Positions 40,921-49,898 are shown, numbered from the stretch's first letter. The stretch is 64,000 nucleotides of DNA from Candidatus Hydrogenedentota bacterium (GCA_016182605.1 JACPGE010000119.1:1-64000); one strand, 5' to 3'. Translations and numbers: made by a program. Notes: generated from the sequence alone by a model not told the origin.

Positions 40921-42996
40921 ATGAATACACACAGATTCAGTTGCCGCAATAGCTTTACAGTATTGATTGCGGTAGCTGTCATGGGACTCCTGTTTTCAGG
41001 GTGCCCATCGATCATCAACAACATACTGCAAGGGGGACCGGCATCACTGGCCAACGGCTTGGTCATCGAGGTGATCTCGGTCAGCATCCCGGAAGATCTC
41101 CGGCCTGTAGTCATTTTTACGATCAAAGACAGCAAGAACAAGGACGTGGCGCTGAGTGAACTCACGGACGCGCGGTTTATCCTGGGATATCTGGACGAGC
41201 CCGAGACCGGGAGCACGGCGCGTTACATCAGCTACATCACGCGGATAGAGAATCCGGATGGCCAGCCAAACACCGGTGACGAAGCGGTGCAGTCGAATTA
41301 CGACAGCGCTCGGCTGGGCGGTGTGACTGACAACGGCGACGGCACCTATACCTACAAGTTTGCGGCCGCCGTGCCGGCAAATTATGACGCCGGTGCGACG
41401 CACCAGATAGCCGGTCAGTTTACGCGGCTTTACCCAGTGGACGGCCAAGTGTATCCCTATAACATGGCCGAGACTTTCCTGCCGGACGGCGGAGATGTCA
41501 CGGCGACGCGGGAAATCGTGTCCACGGAAACCTGCAATACGTGCCATACGCGTCTGGAATTCCATGGCGGAAACCGCCGCGAAGTCCAGTTGTGCATCAT
41601 GTGCCATTCGACCCAGTCGTCAGACGGGCAGTCGGGGAATTCAGTCGACTTTGCCGAGATGATCCACAAGATCCATATGGGCGAAGAACTGCCGAGTGTT
41701 CAGGACGGCACACCGTATCAGATCATTGGATTTGGGAATTCGGTGAACGATTATTCGACGGTTGTGTTCTCGCAAGACATCCGGAACTGCGAAGTCTGCC
41801 ATACGAACGCGCCGCAGGCGGACGTGTTCCTGACGAATCCCACGAAGGCCGGCTGCGCCTCGTGCCACGACCGCACCTGGTTCGGGAATCCAGACCTGGC
41901 GCCGGAAGGCTGGGAAGTCCACGTGGCGGGTGAACAGGTAAATGACAGCCTGTGCTCGCAGTGCCACAAGCCGACCGGCCCGGCGCCCTCGCCGATCCTG
42001 GAAGCGCACCGTCTGGTCTCCGAATTGCCGGAGAATCCGGGGCTCGCATTGAACGTGCTCGAAGTCGTAACGACGCCCCCGACGCCTGAAAAGCAGGCCG
42101 AAGGCACGCAAATCACGATTACGTTCGCGGCCCTGTACGGGGACGGTTCCCCGGTGCTGGCGCTGAATGCATTGAACAGCATAACGGCGCGCATAGGTTA
42201 CCCGGCCGCCGAATATGAAACCACGTTTGGTGAAAGCCTGCTGACGCCGGCGGGCACCTTGGTGAACAACAACGACGGCACCTATGTGTACACCTTTGCG
42301 GGTACCGTGCCTTCCGATTCGACCGACACGTTTGCGGTGGGGATGGAAGGGCGTATTGCGTTCACGCACGATGAAACGACGTTCCGCCAGGGCACCTCGA
42401 CCAACGGGTTGATGTATTTCACGCTCAACGAAGAGGAGCCGGAGCCGCGCCGGGAAGTGGTGAGCGATGCCAAGTGCAACGTCTGCCACAACGACCTGCA
42501 TCTGCATGGTGCAAACCGCGTGGGCGTGCAATACTGCGTGGTCTGCCACAACCCAAGCATGACGGATGTATCCCGCCGGCCTGGGGATCAGTTGCCGCCC
42601 GAAACGGTCAATTTCAAGGACATGATTCACCGGATACACTCCGGCGCCGAACTTGAAAATGGCTATCTGGTTTACGGCTTTGGCAATACGCTGCACGATT
42701 ACAGCAACGTCGGCTTCCCGGGCAAGCGGGAAAGCTGCGCAGTCTGCCACGAAGAGGGTACCTATGAACTTCCGGTGACGGAAGACGCTCTGTCCACCTT
42801 CGTCGTGAACGGAGAAGAAGTTGTGCGCGATGTGCTGCCCGAACGCGCCGCGTGCACCACCTGCCACGACAGCCTGCTGGCCAATGTTCATGCGATTGTC
42901 ATGAGCGATATCGGCGGCGGTGTGGAAACGTGCGCTGTCTGCCACGGCCCGGGCAAGGACTTCGATGTGGAGAAGGTCCACGCGCTCGCTCCGTGA
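40921..42996 (+). CDS. OmcA/MtrC-family decahaem outer-surface cytochrome c lipoprotein
   Basis: A 691-residue lipoprotein (lipobox LFSGC, Cys about residue 28). Ten CXXCH motifs fall in two groups of five: CNTCH, CIMCH, CEVCH, CASCH, CSQCH at residues about 200-350, and CNVCH, CVVCH, CAVCH, CTTCH, CAVCH at about 520-680. Each pentahaem group is preceded by a beta-rich domain ending in a similar phrase (NDGTYTYKFAAAVPA; NDGTYVYTFAGTVPS), the four-domain plan of MtrC and OmcA. Those proteins pass electrons to minerals or electrodes at the cell surface. AAAGGGA precedes the ATG. A strong terminator follows. It is divergent from the conduit operon and very probably its terminal partner. Confidence 0.95.
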   Translation: MNTHRFSCRNSFTVLIAVAVMGLLFSGCPSIINNILQGGPASLANGLVIEVISVSIPEDLRPVVIFTIKDSKNKDVALSELTDARFILGYLDEPETGSTARYISYITRIENPDGQPNTGDEAVQSNYDSARLGGVTDNGDGTYTYKFAAAVPANYDAGATHQIAGQFTRLYPVDGQVYPYNMAETFLPDGGDVTATREIVSTETCNTCHTRLEFHGGNRREVQLCIMCHSTQSSDGQSGNSVDFAEMIHKIHMGEELPSVQDGTPYQIIGFGNSVNDYSTVVFSQDIRNCEVCHTNAPQADVFLTNPTKAGCASCHDRTWFGNPDLAPEGWEVHVAGEQVNDSLCSQCHKPTGPAPSPILEAHRLVSELPENPGLALNVLEVVTTPPTPEKQAEGTQITITFAALYGDGSPVLALNALNSITARIGYPAAEYETTFGESLLTPAGTLVNNNDGTYVYTFAGTVPSDSTDTFAVGMEGRIAFTHDETTFRQGTSTNGLMYFTLNEEEPEPRREVVSDAKCNVCHNDLHLHGANRVGVQYCVVCHNPSMTDVSRRPGDQLPPETVNFKDMIHRIHSGAELENGYLVYGFGNTLHDYSNVGFPGKRESCAVCHEEGTYELPVTEDALSTFVVNGEEVVRDVLPERAACTTCHDSLLANVHAIVMSDIGGGVETCAVCHGPGKDFDVEKVHALAP

Positions 42997-43025
42997 GCGG
43001 TTCCATAGTCTAGTTTGATTGCGTT

Positions 43026-43063
43026 TGCCCCGAAGGGAACTCCCTTCGGGGCAGACCTTTTTC
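43026..43063 (+). terminator. Intrinsic terminator of the decahaem gene
   Basis: TGCCCCGAAGGGA and TCCCTTCGGGGCA pair perfectly around a two-base centre (four-base loop in practice), followed by GACC and five T. It lies 30 bases past the decahaem stop and just before the convergent VOC gene. Confidence 0.9.
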
Positions 43064-43065
43064 AA

Positions 43066-43512
43066 TCAGGAAAGGGCCTGCCATTCCGGCCAGGAGAGGA
43101 TGCCGGCCTCGGGGCGGGGGGGACCGGGCAGGGGGGCGATGTATTCGAGGAGGTGGCCATCGGGATCGGCAAAGTAGATGGCGGCCGCGGGCATCCAACC
43201 GAACACAAATGGGGCGCCGGTCTCTTCGCCGGCGAAGTTCTTCGTGGGAATGCCCTTCGTGTGAAGATCGGCGATGGCGGCATCGAGACCGGGCCGGTCC
43301 AGTTCGATGGCGAAGTGCTGTGGGCGCACCTGGTCCGCGGGCTTTTCCCAGAGGCCGAGCATGGAGGCGTTCCAGCCGCCGATGAAGTAGAAGGCGATGC
43401 GGCGGCCTTCTTCCTTCATGCCGAGTTCGAGGCCGGGGAGTTGCCCGTAGAAATGCATGCTCTCTTCCAGGTTTGAAACGTCGATGTGGGCTTCGAAAAG
43501 CCGTGGTGTCAT
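43066..43512 (-). CDS. VOC-superfamily (glyoxalase/dioxygenase-like) protein
   Basis: A 148-residue soluble protein with the paired beta-alpha-beta-beta-beta modules of the vicinal-oxygen-chelate fold. The first strand carries FEAHIDVSNLEESMHFYGQ with a metal-ligand-type His. The middle has QHFAIEL, and the C-terminal half has YFADPDGHLLEYIAP, the usual third-ligand Glu segment. It may be a lyase, dioxygenase or resistance protein; the substrate is unknown. AAGGA lies about 9 bases before the ATG. Confidence 0.88.
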   Translation of the reverse strand: MTPRLFEAHIDVSNLEESMHFYGQLPGLELGMKEEGRRIAFYFIGGWNASMLGLWEKPADQVRPQHFAIELDRPGLDAAIADLHTKGIPTKNFAGEETGAPFVFGWMPAAAIYFADPDGHLLEYIAPLPGPPRPEAGILSWPEWQALS

Positions 43513-43657
43513 GGCGATGTTCCTTGAGGGGCTTTTCCACTCAAACAGCCCCGCCAGCCCGTTTGTTCCCGGAGCAAGGGGGGCGCGAAACGCGGCGAAG
43601 CGTGCTATGCTGTTTCTCCCGAGTGTGCGCAACGGCCGAACCGTGGAGGAACAGGGC

Positions 43658-43798
43658 ATGGACCCGAAACTTGTGAACCGCAGATCGAGGATGAAGGCGT
43701 CCGCGCTGGGCGCCGCTGCCGCCGCGGAACGCGCGTGCCCGCAGGGCATTCGCATCCGGGAGTGGCTGTGCCGGGCGCAATCGTTGTTCGAAGCGTAG
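43658..43798 (+). CDS. Possible small basic protein
   Basis: A 46-residue frame (MDPKLVNRRSRMKASALGAA at the start) with GGAGGA 8 bases before the ATG and a TATGCT -10-like box near 43604. It is basic and Ala-rich. It lies in the 369-base gap between the VOC and alkylsulfatase-like genes. No family is recognised. The rest of this gap shows nothing else. Confidence 0.3.
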   Translation: MDPKLVNRRSRMKASALGAAAAAERACPQGIRIREWLCRAQSLFEA

Positions 43799-43881
43799 CG
43801 TCCGGGACAATTTCGGGGAGTCATGCGGCGGTGTGCCGGCGCGATAGGGCGGCTTGGCAGGCAAATCATCCAGGAGGAAGC

Positions 43882-45198
43882 ATGAAGATTCAGATTGCGG
43901 GTTTGATCATGATTCTTGCGGCAGCGGCAGCGGCGCAAACACCGGCGGAAAAGCTGGCGGCGCATGCGGCGGGATTCAAACAGGAAGTGGTGGAGGTGGC
44001 CGAGGGCGTTCACGTGGCGCTTGGCTACGGCCTGGCGAACGCGATTCTCGTGGAGGGCGCAGACGGCGTGCTCATCGTCGATACGATGGAGAGTCCGGTC
44101 ACCGCGGGGGAAGTGAAGAAGGCTTTTGACGCGATTACGGTGAAACCGGTGAAGGGCATTGTGTATACGCATTTTCACGCCGATCACATCGGGGGCGCGG
44201 GGGTCTTTGCAGGCGAGGGCGCGCCCGCGGTGTATGCGCATGAAGATACCGATCATCTGGTCGAGGAGGCCAAGGGCCCCATCGCACAGATCATCCGCAC
44301 GCGCAGTATCCGTCAATTTGGCCTGGGATTGCCGGAGGAGTTGCAGATCAGCGGGGGTATCGGACTAAAGCTTTCGCCGAGCGTGGGCATGCAGCCGAAG
44401 TACCTTGCGCCGGCGGTCACGCTCGATGCGGAACGCGCGTCGTATGAAGTGGCGGGGATCAAGTTCGATCTGGTGAAAGCGCCCGGAGAAACCGACGATC
44501 AGATCTACGTCTGGCTCCCGGAGAAAAAGGTGCTGCTCTGCGGGGACAATTACTACAACGCCTTTCCCAATCTCTATGCGATTCGGGGCACGTCATATCG
44601 CGACGTGCGCGGGTGGGCGGAGAGTCTGGAGAAAATGCTGGCGGAGGGCGCGGAAGCGCTTGTGCCGAGCCACACCGGGCCAATCATAGGCGCGGAAGCG
44701 GTGCGCGAAACCCTCACCAATTACCGGGATGCGATCCGGCACGTGCACGACGAGACGGTGAAGGGGATGAACGCGGGCAAGACCCCGGACGAACTTGCGG
44801 CGAGTATCGCCTTGCCCGAGCACCTGGGCGGCCTGCCCTACTTGCAGGAATACTACGGGACGGTGGCCTGGTCGGTGCGCAGCATCTACAATGGGTATCT
44901 GGGGTGGTTCGATGGCAACGCCACGAACCTGTATCCGCTGGGGGTGCGGCAGCGCGCGGAACGCACGGCGAAGCTTGCGGGCGGCAAGGACAAGCTGCTC
45001 GCGGCGGCACAGCAGGCCCTGGCGGAGGGCGATGCGCAGTGGGCGGCGGAACTGACGGATCTGCTGCTTGCGCTGGAGCACGAGGTTCCCGTGGTGAAGG
45101 CGCTTAAGGCAGAGGCGCTGACTGTGCTGGGAAAAGAACAGATCAGCGCCAACGGACGCAACTACTATCTGGTGAGCGCGGAGCAGTTGAAGCGGTAG
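43882..45198 (+). CDS. Exported alkylsulfatase-like metallo-beta-lactamase-fold hydrolase
   Basis: A 438-residue exported protein (signal peptide residues 1-18). The MBL domain carries the zinc motif THFHADHIGG (about residue 97) plus later ligands (CGDNYYNAFPN; SHTGPI). The C-terminal helical domain has SIYNGYLGWFDGNATNLYPL, the dimerisation signature of type III alkylsulfatases such as SdsA1. Those enzymes are about 650 residues and end in a sterol-carrier-like domain, which is absent here. It probably hydrolyses a sulfate or related ester. It is zinc-dependent and does not need formylglycine, so the FGE upstream is not its activator. CAGGAGGA precedes the ATG. Confidence 0.87.
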   Translation: MKIQIAGLIMILAAAAAAQTPAEKLAAHAAGFKQEVVEVAEGVHVALGYGLANAILVEGADGVLIVDTMESPVTAGEVKKAFDAITVKPVKGIVYTHFHADHIGGAGVFAGEGAPAVYAHEDTDHLVEEAKGPIAQIIRTRSIRQFGLGLPEELQISGGIGLKLSPSVGMQPKYLAPAVTLDAERASYEVAGIKFDLVKAPGETDDQIYVWLPEKKVLLCGDNYYNAFPNLYAIRGTSYRDVRGWAESLEKMLAEGAEALVPSHTGPIIGAEAVRETLTNYRDAIRHVHDETVKGMNAGKTPDELAASIALPEHLGGLPYLQEYYGTVAWSVRSIYNGYLGWFDGNATNLYPLGVRQRAERTAKLAGGKDKLLAAAQQALAEGDAQWAAELTDLLLALEHEVPVVKALKAEALTVLGKEQISANGRNYYLVSAEQLKR

Positions 45199-45212
45199 GG
45201 TGGGCACGCTGA

Positions 45213-46892
45213 TCAGGGCGGGGTTGCTCCGAGGATACCGTAAAGATCCGGCCTGCGGTCCTGGAGGTGGTTGTCATCGCGGGCCTCGCTGAGATCGACC
45301 GTGGTGAGGAGCACGCCGGGTTCTTCGTCACGCTTCCCGGTGATGTCGCCCTTGGGGTTGGCCACGAATCCGACGTTGGGGTGGCAGAACGCGATGAAGG
45401 CCTGGTTTTCCCAACTGCGGGTGCGCATCCACATTTCGTTTTTTTCGTGGTGCATGCCGTAGGAGGGATTGAGGATCAGTTTTGCGCCTTTGAGCCTGAG
45501 CGTGCGCGCGGTTTCCGGCCAGCGGCGGTCCGCGCAGATCATGATGCCCAGGGGGCCCCAGGGGGTGGGGAATACCGGCAGCGATTCACCCGCAGCGTAT
45601 TGCAGGTCGTGGGTCTGCAAGTGCGTCTTGTGATAGAGGCCGATACGATTGCCCCGATCATCCCAGAGCCCCATGCTGTTGTAGATCTTGCCGTCCACCA
45701 GAGACGTGAAGCCGAAGCAGATGTAGAGGCCGCGCGCCTTTACCTCTTCGGCGACGCGCTGGAGATAGGGGCTTGTGTCCGGGTCCTGGGCAATTTCGCG
45801 CAGGCGTTCGGGCGTGGAGTTCTTGTCGGGCGCCGCGTACCCGTCGAGCCAGCATTCGGGGGTGAGATAGAGGTCTGCGGCGACGGCATCCGTGAGTCCA
45901 TCGAGAAACGTCTTGAAGTTCGCTTCCAGATCCCACTTTACGGGCACGCCTTGCAGCAGGGCGAGCGTCGCTTTGTTCTTGGGCGGCGCTACGGCCTGAA
46001 TGGAAGCACCGTGCGCGGACGATTCCAGGATGCCCAGACCTTCCTTCCACCACGCGGCGAGGGGTCCAATCTGAAGGCTGCGCAGTGCATTGCCGCGGCT
46101 CGCCTCGTTGGGATCAAGGGTGCGCACGAGCAACGCGGGTTGCAGTTCTGGCGCTTCCTCCAGCACGTTGCCGCTTGGCGCCACGATACGGCTGTAGCCC
46201 AGGCTCGCGCTGCCGTTGCGCTCCGCTTCGGGGGTGATGCCGTTCGATTGCACCACCCAGATCTGGTTTTCCGCGGCGCGCCCGATAAGCTGACCGCGGT
46301 AGTTCTCAATCTTGCGGTGTGCGGCGTCGAGGTTGTTGATCTCGTAGCTGATGTAGAAGAGGATGCGCGCGCCGCCGAGGACGGGGATGCGGGTGAGTTC
46401 GGGGTAGCGCTCGTCGTGACAGATGACGAGGGTTGCGGGCACGCCGTCGATCTGGAAAAGCGCGAGGCGATCGCCGGGGGTGAACCAGCCCTCGGGCACC
46501 ATCTTGTGGTACTGAAAGATTTCGGCGCCATCCGGATTCAAGATGATGGCCGAGTTGAAGGGCTTGTCCTGGCCGGAGGGCGTGGCACAGCCATAGATGA
46601 CGTAGAGGTCATGGACATCGGCCCACGCAGCCACCTGTTTGCGCGCCGCGTCCACCCTGGCCCAGTCCAGCGCGGCCACGGTCTCCTTGTCGAAGCCGGA
46701 GAGCGCGCACTCGGGGAACACGGCGACGCGGGCGCCCCGGTGGGCGGCTTCTTCGATCCCCGTGCCGATGCGGGCGAGGTTGGCCTCCATATCGCGGGAA
46801 ACCTCCATTTGGATAGAGGCCACGCTAAGGGTGGGCAAGGGGGCTTCGGTGGCCGCGCCCAGCGTGAAGAGAATGGTGAGCAGCGAAAGCAT
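45213..46892 (-). CDS. Tandem carbon-nitrogen hydrolase with two complete nitrilase domains
   Basis: A 559-residue protein with two nitrilase-fold domains in one chain. Domain 1 (residues about 22-260) has Glu in FPECAL, Lys in YHKMVPEG and Cys in VICHDERYPE. Domain 2 (about 300-550) has Glu in TPECWLDG, Lys in YHKTHLQ and Cys in MICADRRWPE. Both Glu-Lys-Cys triads appear complete. A hydrophobic N-terminus (MLSLLTILFTLGAATEA) may be a signal peptide. Most family members are single-domain and dimerise, so this could be a built-in dimer. The substrate is unknown, probably an amide or nitrile. GGGAGA precedes the ATG. It overlaps the upstream TetR frame by 68 bases. Confidence 0.87.
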   Translation of the reverse strand: MLSLLTILFTLGAATEAPLPTLSVASIQMEVSRDMEANLARIGTGIEEAAHRGARVAVFPECALSGFDKETVAALDWARVDAARKQVAAWADVHDLYVIYGCATPSGQDKPFNSAIILNPDGAEIFQYHKMVPEGWFTPGDRLALFQIDGVPATLVICHDERYPELTRIPVLGGARILFYISYEINNLDAAHRKIENYRGQLIGRAAENQIWVVQSNGITPEAERNGSASLGYSRIVAPSGNVLEEAPELQPALLVRTLDPNEASRGNALRSLQIGPLAAWWKEGLGILESSAHGASIQAVAPPKNKATLALLQGVPVKWDLEANFKTFLDGLTDAVAADLYLTPECWLDGYAAPDKNSTPERLREIAQDPDTSPYLQRVAEEVKARGLYICFGFTSLVDGKIYNSMGLWDDRGNRIGLYHKTHLQTHDLQYAAGESLPVFPTPWGPLGIMICADRRWPETARTLRLKGAKLILNPSYGMHHEKNEMWMRTRSWENQAFIAFCHPNVGFVANPKGDITGKRDEEPGVLLTTVDLSEARDDNHLQDRRPDLYGILGATPP

Positions 46893-47550
46893 GTGGGTCT
46901 CCCAATCGCCCGGAGGCGTGGGGATTGTTATAGGCCCGCGGCGTTCGGAGAGTCAATGGTTTGGGAATGGCAATGCCGGCATGATGCCAAGAAAGTTTCC
47001 GGAAGGCGGCGAGGATCTCGTTGGACGTGGTTTCGCTTTCCACACTGCGGGAGAGGAGCAGGCCTCCGACGAGCAGAGCGAGCAGGCGCCAGCTTCGTTC
47101 GCGCGCCTCCGGGGATGCCGTATTCATGCGCTGCTGCAGCCGGTCGATCAGGCCGGTGAGTTGTTCCTCGAAAATGCGGCGGGTCGATGCGTCCTCGCGG
47201 GAGAGATCGCCGCAGAGTGCGGGCAAGGGGCAGCCCCGGCCGCGGTTGTCGCGGTGTTCGGGGGAGAGGTAGAGCAATGCGAGGGCCTCGATCCAGGCGT
47301 CTTCGGCAACGGCCGCTTCGGGGTGATCCAGAAGCGTGAAGGTGCGCTCCAGAGACTGGGCGAGGGCCTCCTGAAAGAGCGCTTCCTTCGATGGGAAGTG
47401 GCGGTAGAAACCACCGACGGTCATGCCGGCAGCCTCCATGATGGCGGGGACACTCGCCTCTTTCACACCGCGCTCGCGAAAGATGCGCGAGGCGGCCCGG
47501 ATGATTTTTTTGCGCGATGCTTCGGCGTGTCCCGTGGCGTATCGTGTCAT
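46825..47550 (-). CDS. TetR-family repressor with an extended C-terminus
   Basis: A 241-residue regulator. The N-terminal helix-turn-helix is typical (AASRIFRERGVKEASVPAIM, then AGMTVGGFYRHFPSKEALF). The C-terminal ligand domain contains GCPLPALCGDLSRED, as in the YxaF/LmrA subgroup. Family members usually end near residue 190. Here the frame continues about 50 residues into the nitrilase gene with low-complexity His/Ala sequence, suggesting loss of the original stop codon. It sits 17 bases after the molybdoenzyme gene and may control this three-gene unit. Confidence 0.85.
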   Translation of the reverse strand: MTRYATGHAEASRKKIIRAASRIFRERGVKEASVPAIMEAAGMTVGGFYRHFPSKEALFQEALAQSLERTFTLLDHPEAAVAEDAWIEALALLYLSPEHRDNRGRGCPLPALCGDLSREDASTRRIFEEQLTGLIDRLQQRMNTASPEARERSWRLLALLVGGLLLSRSVESETTSNEILAAFRKLSWHHAGIAIPKPLTLRTPRAYNNPHASGRLGDPHAFAAHHSLHAGRGHRSPLAHP

Positions 47551-47567
47551 GTACTGCGCAGTCTTCT

Positions 47568-49898
47568 CTACACGGCCGAATGTTCGGCCTGTGCTGCATG
47601 TTCGGCAACAGGTACGGGCACCAGGCGCACGGGGACATATTTGTGAAAGGGCGTCTTGGCAATGGCATCGCAATGATCGGAGGCGGTGAGATCGTTGATG
47701 CGCGGTCCGGCCAGATAGAGCGCATCCGGTTCGTCTTCACGCTGTTCAAACATACCGTAGCCGTGGGGCAGCGAGACCATCCCCTGGCGCACTTCTCCGG
47801 TGATCTCCACGCAGGCCTTCAGGGTGCCGCGCCGGGATTCAACGGAGACCCACGCGCCGTTTTCCAGGCCGAGCGATACCGCGTCGTTCGGATGCAGTTT
47901 CAGTGCGCCGTGGGGGTCTTTCTTGCGCCAGGCGGTGCTGCGGAAGATCTGATTCGCGTTGTAGGAGCGGCGTTCGCCGGCCTGCAGGATGAAGGGGTAT
48001 TCGGTGTCCTGTTCTTCGTGGGCGAGCGCGTCGATCTCGGCCAGCATCTCCGGAATCGCCAGGTGTATCTTCCCGTCTCTGTGCTGGATGAAGTTCCAGG
48101 TGTCCTCGTAGCGGTGCCGGCTGATGATGGTCTTGCCGGGGCTGTGCAAGACCTTTTGAAAGAGCGCTTCGGCGAGTCCTGCGCCTTCGCCGCGGATGCC
48201 GGCATTCCGGACGGCCTCCGCGAAACGGCCCACAAACCATTGGCACGAGCCCCAGAGAATGGCCGCAGTTGCCATGCCCTTGGGAAGGGTTTTGCCGATG
48301 GTTGCGTACAGCACGATCGGGAGGTATTTGACCTTCGCCGGGTGGAGCCGTGCCCACGCCGTGAGCGCGAGGGGAAAGAGTTTCAGGCGCGGATGCTTCC
48401 GGTCGATACGGGCGATACGTTCCAGGAGCGGGAAGCGATCCGGCACTTCGCCCAGGGCCACCACGAGGCGCCGGTAGATCTCCGGTTCGGGCAGGGTGCC
48501 TTCCAGGGCTTTCATGACGGGCCGCCGCAGGTGGAAGAAATTCTCCGGGAACTCGAAGTTGAAGAAGGTGGCTTCACACTTTTCGAATTGGGAACTCGCG
48601 GGCAAGACATAGTGTGCCAGGCGCGCGGTCTCTGTCATGGCGACGTCGATCACCACGAGCAACTCGAGCTTTTCAAGGGCATTGCGGTAGGCTTGGGAAT
48701 CTGCGCCCGTCAACGCGGGATTGCCGCTGTCCACCATCAGACCGCGAATCCGATCGGGGTGGTCGGTGTCTATTTCGAGCGGCAGCACATTGGGCGGATA
48801 GAGCTTGGCGATCTCGCGGGTCTTGCTCACCTTGGTCGTATTGCCGCCACGTTCGGGGTCTTCGGAATGGCCGATGAGCGGCACGAAGGCGGTGTGAAAT
48901 GTGACCGTGCCCTTGCGGCCAAACTGCCCCGTGATTAGGTAGAGCAGCCGCGCGAGGTAGTTGTTCAAGGTGCTGTGCAGCGTGTGTTCCAGTCCCAGGT
49001 CGGTGCGGATACAACCCGCCTTTGCGCTTGCAAAATCCCGCGCCACTTGCCGGACGCTTTCCGGGTCCAGGCCCGCCTTCCGCGCGTAGTCGTCCACGGG
49101 AATTGGGCGCAGCATGTCGCGGATCGCCTCGAAGTCCACCGTGCGTGCCGCGAGAAAATCCCGGTTCTCGCGTCCCTCCTGCACGATGCAGCCCAGCATG
49201 GCCAACAGCATATGGGCATCCCCGCCGGGGCGGACTTGGAGGAAGAGGTCTGCTTTTTCCGCAGTCTCCGTGCGCCGTGGGTCCACGACCACCAGCGTGC
49301 GGTTGGGGTCTTTCGCAATCTGTTGCAGCAGCGTGCGCGCCTGGGGAATGCCGTGGGACTGCCACGGGTTCGCGCCGATGACCAGCACATAGTCCGCATG
49401 GTGCACGTCTTCCGTGGGATGGCAGTTTTGCTTGCCGAAGAGCCGGCCATCGACCCAGAAGCCCCCGGTCTTTTCCTGGGCGAGGGACGTGTAGATATAA
49501 CGCGTGCCCAGAGCGGCCCGGAATGCCCCGCTGTAGGCGCCGCCCAGATGGTTTCCCTGGCCGCCACCGCCGAAGTAGGCCAGCGCATCGCCCCCATGGG
49601 TGTCGCGCAGCGCCTTGAAGCGCGCCGCGATCTCCCTTATGGCGGTGTCCCACGAGACGGCTTCAAAACTGCCGTCGGGCCTGCGCCGCAACGGAGTACG
49701 GAGCCGGTGGGCGTCGTTCTGGTAGTAATTCAGCCGGTGGGCCTTCTGGCAGGCATAGCCCTCCGAGACGGGATCGCTTTGGTCGCCGCGGATCTTGGCG
49801 AGTGCGCCGCTTTCCACCTGCACTTCCAGCCCACAATTGAGGGAGCAGAGAATGCAGGCGGTTTTTTGCCAGGTTTCCGAGGGGGTGGTGTCACGCAT
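47568..49898 (-). CDS. Molybdopterin oxidoreductase (FdhA/NapA-like), cytoplasmic type
   Basis: A 776-residue enzyme of the bis-MGD family. The N-terminal 4Fe-4S site reads CILCSLNCGLEV with a fourth Cys in EGYACQKA. Then come GDALAYFGGGGQGNH, the molybdopterin segments VLVIGANPWQSHG and VVVDPRRTETAEKAD, and the C-terminal dinucleotide-binding domain (HPNDAVSLGLENGAWVSVES). No twin-arginine signal is present, so it acts in the cytoplasm unless a partner exports it. No electron-transfer subunit is adjacent. Formate, nitrate or another substrate cannot be decided. GGAGG precedes the ATG at 49898. Confidence 0.92.
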   Translation of the reverse strand: MRDTTPSETWQKTACILCSLNCGLEVQVESGALAKIRGDQSDPVSEGYACQKAHRLNYYQNDAHRLRTPLRRRPDGSFEAVSWDTAIREIAARFKALRDTHGGDALAYFGGGGQGNHLGGAYSGAFRAALGTRYIYTSLAQEKTGGFWVDGRLFGKQNCHPTEDVHHADYVLVIGANPWQSHGIPQARTLLQQIAKDPNRTLVVVDPRRTETAEKADLFLQVRPGGDAHMLLAMLGCIVQEGRENRDFLAARTVDFEAIRDMLRPIPVDDYARKAGLDPESVRQVARDFASAKAGCIRTDLGLEHTLHSTLNNYLARLLYLITGQFGRKGTVTFHTAFVPLIGHSEDPERGGNTTKVSKTREIAKLYPPNVLPLEIDTDHPDRIRGLMVDSGNPALTGADSQAYRNALEKLELLVVIDVAMTETARLAHYVLPASSQFEKCEATFFNFEFPENFFHLRRPVMKALEGTLPEPEIYRRLVVALGEVPDRFPLLERIARIDRKHPRLKLFPLALTAWARLHPAKVKYLPIVLYATIGKTLPKGMATAAILWGSCQWFVGRFAEAVRNAGIRGEGAGLAEALFQKVLHSPGKTIISRHRYEDTWNFIQHRDGKIHLAIPEMLAEIDALAHEEQDTEYPFILQAGERRSYNANQIFRSTAWRKKDPHGALKLHPNDAVSLGLENGAWVSVESRRGTLKACVEITGEVRQGMVSLPHGYGMFEQREDEPDALYLAGPRINDLTASDHCDAIAKTPFHKYVPVRLVPVPVAEHAAQAEHSAV

